Below, piece by piece: positions 63,742 through 64,000 of a stretch of 64,000 nucleotides of DNA (positions are counted from its first letter, which is position 1; each line of letters starts with the position of its first letter). Both the position numbers and the translations under genes were made by a program. The DNA comes from Paeniglutamicibacter antarcticus_C (lineage in GTDB: Bacteria > Actinomycetota > Actinomycetes > Actinomycetales > Micrococcaceae). The notes under the pieces were generated by a model, which did not search any database, was not told the DNA's origin, and worked only from the letters and a program-made list of their open reading frames with translations. Location: NCBI RefSeq assembly GCF_039544305.1, contig NZ_BAABLK010000034.1, forward strand, positions 124,001 through 188,000, in the 5' to 3' direction.

Positions 63742-64000
63742 CTAGGCGTCGTAGTCGACCGAGACGCGCGCGGTGGTGGGGCGCGACTGGCAGGTGAGCA
63801 CGTACCCCTTTTCAATTTCGTCCGGTTCCAGAGCGTAGTTCTCCTCCATCTCCACCGCACCTTCGATGACCTTGGCGCGGCAGGTGCCACACACTCCGCC
63901 TGCACAGGCGAAGGGAACATCCGGCCTAACCCGCAGTGCGGCGTTCAGGACGGTTTCGCGTGCGTTCACCGGGCTCTTGACCTCGCCTTGGAGGCCATCG
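63742..64000 (-). CDS. paaE: Phenylacetyl-CoA epoxidase reductase subunit PaaE, partial (C-terminal ferredoxin domain)
   Basis: Only the C-terminal 85 residues are in the window. They carry the plant-type [2Fe-2S] motif CAGGVCGTCRAKV and a downstream Cys in YVLTCQSRP, and the ending TTARVSVDYDA typical of PaaE. PaaE supplies electrons to the PaaABC(D) epoxidase. The gene continues beyond position 64000. Confidence 0.88.
   Translation of the reverse strand, partial: DGLQGEVKSPVNARETVLNAALRVRPDVPFACAGGVCGTCRAKVIEGAVEMEENYALEPDEIEKGYVLTCQSRPTTARVSVDYDA

Overview
The window looks like chromosomal DNA of a high-GC Actinobacterium of the Micrococcaceae (Arthrobacter / Paeniglutamicibacter-like). 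This is inferred from gene content and signals: a single-cytochrome succinate dehydrogenase, menaquinone biosynthesis, Tat-exported EfeB and PhoX, TANNNT -10 boxes placed directly in front of start codons, frequent GTG starts and many 4-base stop/start overlaps. No database search was possible; family names rest on motifs, length and context.

Layout. 0-5.2 kb: the end of a membrane protein, a DedA protein, the sdhCAB operon and three tRNA genes (two identical tRNA-Thr copies flanking the block, plus tRNA-Met). 5.2-6.1 kb: no recognisable gene. 6.2-17 kb: DEAD-box RNA helicase, MOSC protein, CsoR/CstR-type regulator with its operator, amidohydrolase, a transsulfuration pair (metB, cbs), AlkA-like glycosylase, thioredoxin, tRNA-Tyr and YajQ. 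17-25 kb: iron and oxidative stress block (efeUOB, htpX, an MFS exporter, a Fur-family regulator with palindromic operator, catalase). 25-34 kb: ferredoxin-NADP reductase, RarD-type transporter, gabT, the NSS transporter pair metP/metS, a divergent PucR regulator, a SUKH-like protein and a HIT protein. 34-48 kb: menaquinone synthesis (polyprenyl synthase, menG, menF, menD, menC), split by a polar amino-acid ABC transporter, by phoX and by a small accessory region containing a decayed ISL3-family transposase. 48-56 kb: regulators and accessory genes, including an ArsR/SRPBCC pair with a perfect 26-base operator, PAP2 phosphatase, MFS, metallo-beta-lactamase-fold protein, an HTH gene coupled to a Clp-N/SRPBCC fusion, a 55-residue C2H2-like zinc-binding protein, and a winged-helix/membrane-protein pair behind duplicated palindromes. 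56-64 kb: branched-chain 2-oxoacid dehydrogenase genes with a divergent Lrp regulator, another MFS gene, an XRE/DUF2178 pair with its operators, and the edge of a phenylacetate catabolic cluster (enoyl-CoA hydratase and partial paaE).

How it fits together. SDH passes electrons to menaquinone, whose side chain and ring pathway genes lie 30-40 kb away. The Bkd complex, GabT and the Paa genes feed acyl-CoA and succinate into central metabolism. EfeUOB, the Fur-family regulator, catalase and thioredoxin form an iron/peroxide response set. Local regulation is legible in several places because small regulators sit beside matching inverted or direct repeats.

Most interesting signals: (i) an HTH gene translationally coupled to a Clp-N + SRPBCC fusion without ATPase motifs, behind two copies of GCAAC-N3-GGTTGACA laid over its predicted -35 and -10 boxes; (ii) two membrane-protein genes each preceded by a predicted leaderless 9-12 codon upstream ORF ending in a GTGA overlap; (iii) paired operators for small regulator/membrane-protein modules at 55.6 and 62.6 kb; (iv) a short C2H2-like protein; (v) menD reading through its own terminator to share a CTAG stop overlap with the convergent gene.
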